The notes under the pieces are model-generated. The model ran no database searches and had not been told where the DNA came from. It saw only the letters and a list, made by a program, of their open reading frames with translations. From NCBI GenBank assembly GCA_032207245.1, contig CM063508.1:125712228-125776227 (forward strand): a DNA stretch of 64,000 nucleotides, written 5' to 3'. Source of the stretch: Pardosa pseudoannulata (Eukaryota; Arthropoda; Arachnida; Araneae; Lycosidae). Numbering within the stretch: the first letter of the stretch is position 1; each line of letters starts with the position of its first letter. The translations under genes were made by a program, and so were the position numbers. Shown here one piece after another: positions 12,572 through 64,000 of the stretch.

Positions 12572-13980
12572 AATAAATAATACATAGTGATAATAAATGA
12601 TTAAAAGTGATTAAAATGAAATTAAATGTGATTAAAAAGAGATTAAATGAGATTAAAATATGATTAAATACCGTAAAATACGATTAAATGAGAGTATATG
12701 AAAGGAACTTGTATAAAATATTATATAATCATAACTTTAAATTTTTTATGGTATATAAAATGTTTAAAAATTTAACTGGTATTAAAAAATTAATTTTCAT
12801 CAAAATCATTAAATTTGGAAATTGTCTATCTTTTGATATCTCGTTTGTTCAGAATGATTTATGGAAGATACGATTGCTTTTTCTCCCACTAAATCACCAA
12901 TACACAAGAAAATGTAAAAAAAAAAAAAGAAGGATAACAACGGTTTAAGGTTATCTAACATTTAAACAAATCACTGTTGCTTATTTAAGGTAATAAACTA
13001 TGATTTACATAATCAAAATAGCAAACATGTAATTTTTAATATAAATTTTACAGTATAATCTAGGTAATCATCGTGGAACAATTTTTGCTGTCTTTTATAA
13101 CAAATATCAAATTAAAAATTATTTGTAATTTTTAATTTGTGTTAAAAATTTCTATGATCTGAAATCCAATTCAGTCAATGTGAAAGAGGCATATTTTGAC
13201 TCTGAACAATTTAAGCATGTGCATGTGTTAGTAAAAATTAAGCATAGCAACAGTTCGATAATTTACAGAAATTTCGAAAAATATTTTAACAAGCCGTTAA
13301 TATTTATAGGCTGATGGTACTGTTCGTCAGTTCGTTTTTGGAATTTTTTTCTTTTGACTGATCATTAAGATTCTTTTTGTATAAGACACGAGCAAAAGAA
13401 ATCTATACTGCAGAAATAGATTATACATAATGTGATTCGAAGTTTTCAACAGACCAATGCCGTTAAGATCAATTTAAAGAAATAAAATTCAAGTCAAATA
13501 AAATATCTCTTATAGAACTATATCAAAAATTGCTGTACAACTATTCACTATAAGCTGGAGAAATAAGGACATTTATAACTGTTTGTAGCCCTGAAAATAT
13601 AATTTGCGAGGTTAAAGACTGAGGTAAAAAGTGTGTATTTCTGCACTGTAAAAGAATTGTGTTTATAAAAAAATTTATTTGTTATATATCTTGAATTTTT
13701 CTGAATATTTTCAGTACAGAATACTGGTTAGCATTAGTGAATTGCTCTCATTTGTGTTACTTTTTAAACTTTTATCTGAATATAGAGACAACTCATTGTG
13801 TTTTCCTTTGATTAAAATATGAATTCTGTATTATAACCATACCAATTACTATTGCTTTACAATAAATATATTTTTATTTGTAAATCTATTTACTTTTCTC
13901 ATTCAAAATATTATTTATATTTTATATTTCTATGCATTAATAGATTAAATTAACATGCAAAAGGTAGTGAAAAGTAATTT
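12572..13980. other. Intergenic, nothing recognised
   Basis: AT-rich, with a short GATTAAA-type low-complexity run near 12590-12690. The open frame at 12688-12948 has no recognisable motif and is not called. Confidence 0.5.

Positions 13981-13983
<3 letters not shown>

Positions 13984-14045
<62 letters not shown>
13984..14045. repeat. (AT)n microsatellite
   Basis: About 60 bp of uninterrupted AT dinucleotide. Confidence 0.95.
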
Positions 14046-14049
<4 letters not shown>

Positions 14050-14240
14050 CCTTGAAATCATGTACATCTTTTTCTGTTTTCTTACTAAGGATTAAAAACA
14101 TTTATATATAAATATCTAATTAATCTACTATACAGTAGACTTATATTTTATAAATTTATAAAGAACATATCTTTGGATTTCTAAACAATTTTTTAGTCTA
14201 TGAAAAACGAGAAATTTATTTCCATCTCTGTACAACTTAA

Positions 14241-15505
14241 CACTTTTAGACAAAAAGAAAAAAATGATGCACCAAGATGGAGTTATCCAAATCAGACGAA
14301 AATCTGTAGATGTGATGTACATGTACAGAAAAACAAATTAATACAATTTGAGACAAATTGGATGATTTATTCAAGTGATAGATCTTCACAAAGGGAAAAA
14401 CTCAATAAAGCGTTTGTCCATCTGTGGCTCTTATGTAAGCAGTTGTTCGGCTTGGCATTGATTAAGAGAGGTGTCAGATGTCCTCCTGAAGGCTATCGTG
14501 CCAAATTCTGTCCAACTGCCGCGTTAGATCATCAAAATCCTGAGATGGTTGGAGGACCCTGTCTATAATGCTCCAAACATGCTGAATAGGAGAGAGGTCC
14601 GGTGACCTTGCTGGCAAAGGTAGAGGTGGGCAAGCACGAAGATAAGTAGAAACACGTACAGTGTGGGATCGGACATTATCTTGCTGAAATGTAAGACAGT
14701 CAGGTTGCTATCTCACCGCTGTCTAGGGCCTCTCCATACACGTCTTCGCTGGCCATCGGGGCTTAATTCAAAGCGGGACTCATCACTGAAGACTATTGAA
14801 CTCCAGTTAGTGATATTACCATTGGAATGAGCCCGAAAACACTGAAAACAGACTTATCGTTGTACAGAGGTCAATGGTAGTCGGCACAAGGGACGCCGTG
14901 ACCTCAGCCCCTTATCTGTGAGCCGCCTATGAATAGTCCCTACGGTCACTGAAGCACTAGTTGCACGTAAAATAGATGATAATGATGTATCTCAGGCTGT
15001 GAGTGCCGCTCCGACGATTGCTTGGTCCTCATGTTCTGTCTTTTCTCTAGGTCGACCGCTTCCTTCTTGTCGCTGTGTTCGGCCGTGGTTCACCATTCCT
15101 GCCAACATCATCTAATAGTAGCATTGATCCTGTCCAAATGTTGATTCGTCGATTAGACCAACTGGCTTTTTTTGAGCCCAACTCTCGTCCTCTCTCAAAT
15201 GCTGACATCTGCGCATATCGTACCTGTATTCGAGGCATAGTTATTGTCCATCTGAGTACACGGCATTCGCAAAGAATTTATGACCTGGAAGAGAAATTTG
15301 TTCTCTTAAATATCCTGCTAATTGCGCTAATAAGATGCACTTCAGCGACACTTATTGGCCATGTTCATTTATTCATTGACTTGTTCATTTATTGACCGCT
15401 AAACTTTAAAATTTTGTATATTTTGTCGATACCTGTATGCTTATCAATTAGTGTTCAATTTGAATTACATCTTGGTGCATCGTTTTTTAATTTTGTCTAA
15501 GAGTG
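14241..15505 (-). mobile_element. Decayed Tc1-like transposon with both inverted repeats
   Basis: The ends are inverted repeats. The left end starts CACTTTTAGACAAAAA and includes GATGCACCAAGATG. The right end, read inward, starts CACTCTTAGACAAAAT and includes GATGCACCAAGATG. The right end is flanked by TA. The minus strand carries transposase remnants: an N-terminal paired-like helix (15238 downward, beginning Met-Pro-Arg-Ile with Ala-Phe-Glu-Arg-Gly-Arg), the second catalytic Asp region Phe-Ser-Asp-Glu-Ser-Arg-Phe near 14770-14800, and the third acidic block Ser-Pro-Asp-Leu-Ser-Pro-Ile near 14590-14610. In-frame stops and frameshifts show it is dead. Confidence 0.9.
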
Positions 15506-15509
15506 TAAT

Positions 15510-15989
15510 AAGATTAAAAAGCTCTGAAAGAAATTTATACGTTTTGAGATTTCATACTTAAAGAATCCAAATTTAATATCAGTTTACTATTTTTAATTTT
15601 TGTTACGAATTAACTCTATAATATTTATCTAGAAGTAAATGAAATGATGTACTAAATGTAAAAACTCAATTACAGAATATTTATGATTACCAAATAATAT
15701 ATAAATCATAAGATTATATATACCTGAATGTAGAGTATATTTTAGTAATAACATGAAAAATATTGTCATTATGTATAACACTTTCTAATTCCATGTTATA
15801 TCTTTGTTTAAGTCCAAAGAGTTTGAGAAACATAAATGGTGCTTTAGGTTTCCTCACATAGACTTTAACTGGTTGCTTAAAGCATATTACTTAAACTCAT
15901 GCAAGTTTAATTTTCATGTGCATTACCATTGTTTGGATGCATAGAAAAATATACTAAAGTTGTGCTATTTTTTTCTTTTTTTCGTATAG
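15510..15989. other. 5' flank of the first recognised collagen exon
   Basis: AT-rich. It ends in a polypyrimidine tract and TATAG acceptor at 15971-15989. Nothing else is recognised. Confidence 0.5.
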
Positions 15990-62975
<46,986 letters not shown>

Positions 62976-63059
62976 GTATGTTTAGTTTGTAATATTACTG
63001 TCTTCTTGTGATCTTAACAGGGATAAACAACAGTTTTTTTTCTATTATCCTTGTTCCAT

Positions 63060-63740
63060 GGTAGATTCTAAAAAATGTTGTAAGAATTCCCCCAGAGTCA
63101 AGGAACATCAACGCTTGCATCAAGTAATAAAATTCTTTATTCCGATACGAACAATTACTGTCAGGCTAATAGCTGCCCTCTTGAGTAGCAATGTCATTTT
63201 TATTTTACATTTAGGCAACGTCACTTCATTTCACTTGAAAAATCGTTTCATTCTCAACACCTCCCCCACCATGAACTCAGGGGGGTTCATCAAACTAGAA
63301 AAGCACATAATATTCTCAACATCATTAAATAACTTCAAGACAAGCTACTCCATTACACGTTAACAGATTCTTACACCATGATTAAAAAAATTTCTATCTT
63401 TCCAGATGACTTATTGCCTATCCAGCAGTAAGTAATTTGAGCTCATAATCCACTTGGAAATCCTAATTCACAATATAAGTAATTTTAAGAATCACCACAA
63501 TCTAAAGGTCAATGGCATTCCTGAGTTTCAGAACCATCTGAAAAATGTTGTAAGAATTACCCCAGAGTCAAGAATCAACACTTGCTCCAAGTAACAAAAT
63601 TCATTATTCCAACACGAACAATTACAGTCAGGCTAATAGCTGCCCTCTTGAGTAGCAACATTGTTTTTATTTTACATTTGAGCAGCATCACTTCATTTCA
63701 CTTGAAAAATCGTTTTATTCTCAACATAGATTATTACATC
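63060..63740. repeat. Two direct copies of a 190-bp unknown repeat
   Basis: 63070-63260 and 63541-63730 share AATGTTGTAAGAATT, CAGGCTAATAGCTGCCCTCT, TGAGTAGCAA and TCACTTGAAAAATCG. Spacing about 470 bases. Open frames across them are motif-free. This may be mobile-element DNA; no family is assigned. The remaining sequence to 64000 shows nothing recognised. Confidence 0.75.
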
Positions 63741-64000
63741 AGGAACTATAAATTCTGTTTTGATACTCCACAAATAGACACTTTTACAATCTAATAGGTT
63801 CAGTCTATGGATTCTGTTACAAAACATGAAAGTTTAAAATGTATGTAAAATTCATTTCATTGTCACACAGTTTGCATAATTAGGATTATAAATCCTTTCT
63901 AATAGGTCATAAAAGATACTTCTTTTATTTGAAAAGATAATCATTTCAGAAACATTTTGTTTCTTTGTTGGTTTTTAATTGTAATGTCTGTAGTTTTGAA

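Noticed and set aside
14200..14568. Plus-strand open frame of 122 codons
   Set aside because: Lies over the Tc1 left terminus and the reverse of its transposase C-terminus; no motif of its own.
15047..15395. Open frames in both strands at the Tc1 locus as host genes
   Set aside because: The minus frame is the transposase N-terminus and the plus frame is its shadow; stops downstream show a dead element.
63406..63427. 22-base candidate exon between TTTCCAG and GTAAGT
   Set aside because: Length is not a multiple of three, so it would shift the collagen frame; no Gly-X-Y content.

Overview
The window is animal nuclear DNA: very AT-rich, with long introns, large (AT)n arrays and many decayed DNA transposons. 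It is most likely an arachnid, probably a spider. The evidence is an arthropod-like set of Tc1/mariner, piggyBac-like and hAT debris, a tRNA-derived SINE, and secreted precursors whose propeptides end in Glu-Ala-Arg, as spider secretory precursors do. That assignment is inference, not a database match.

Region 1 (1-9230) is accessory DNA holding three small intronless-looking genes on the minus strand (2522-2854, 6610-6831, 8837-9073). Each encodes a signal peptide, a short propeptide and a histidine-dominated mature peptide, and each has its own TATA box and AATAAA signal. In all three the pre-pro segment ends at residue 32. Blocks of (AT)n and TAATA-type satellite lie between them. This is the best candidate in the window for an under-described system: a clustered family of secreted, probably metal-binding His-rich peptides.

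Region 2 (9230-15989) has no recognised gene. It holds a SINE fragment and a decayed Tc1 element with both terminal inverted repeats.

Region 3 (15990-64000) is one large plus-strand gene for a type IV collagen alpha chain. I place 26 exons, from the cysteine-bearing 7S region to about two thirds of the triple helix, roughly 1055 codons with consistent splice phases. Interruptions of the Gly-X-Y repeat, especially a Ser-Cys-Ile-Ala-Cys break and a Pro-Pro-Ala-Gln break 21 triplets later, match the alpha-1 type (COL4A1, fly Cg25C, worm emb-9) rather than alpha-2. The signal-peptide exon, promoter, remaining helix and NC1 domain are not seen. An 18-base phase-preserving candidate microexon lies at 56920-56937.

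The introns carry most of the repeats: tandem arrays with units of about 30, 195 and 155-205 bp, TTAA-flanked piggyBac-like elements (one nested in another), a pogo-like MITE inside a tandem array, an hAT element with an exact 8-bp target duplication, several decayed mariners, SINEs inserted into mariners, and two partial copies of collagen exons.
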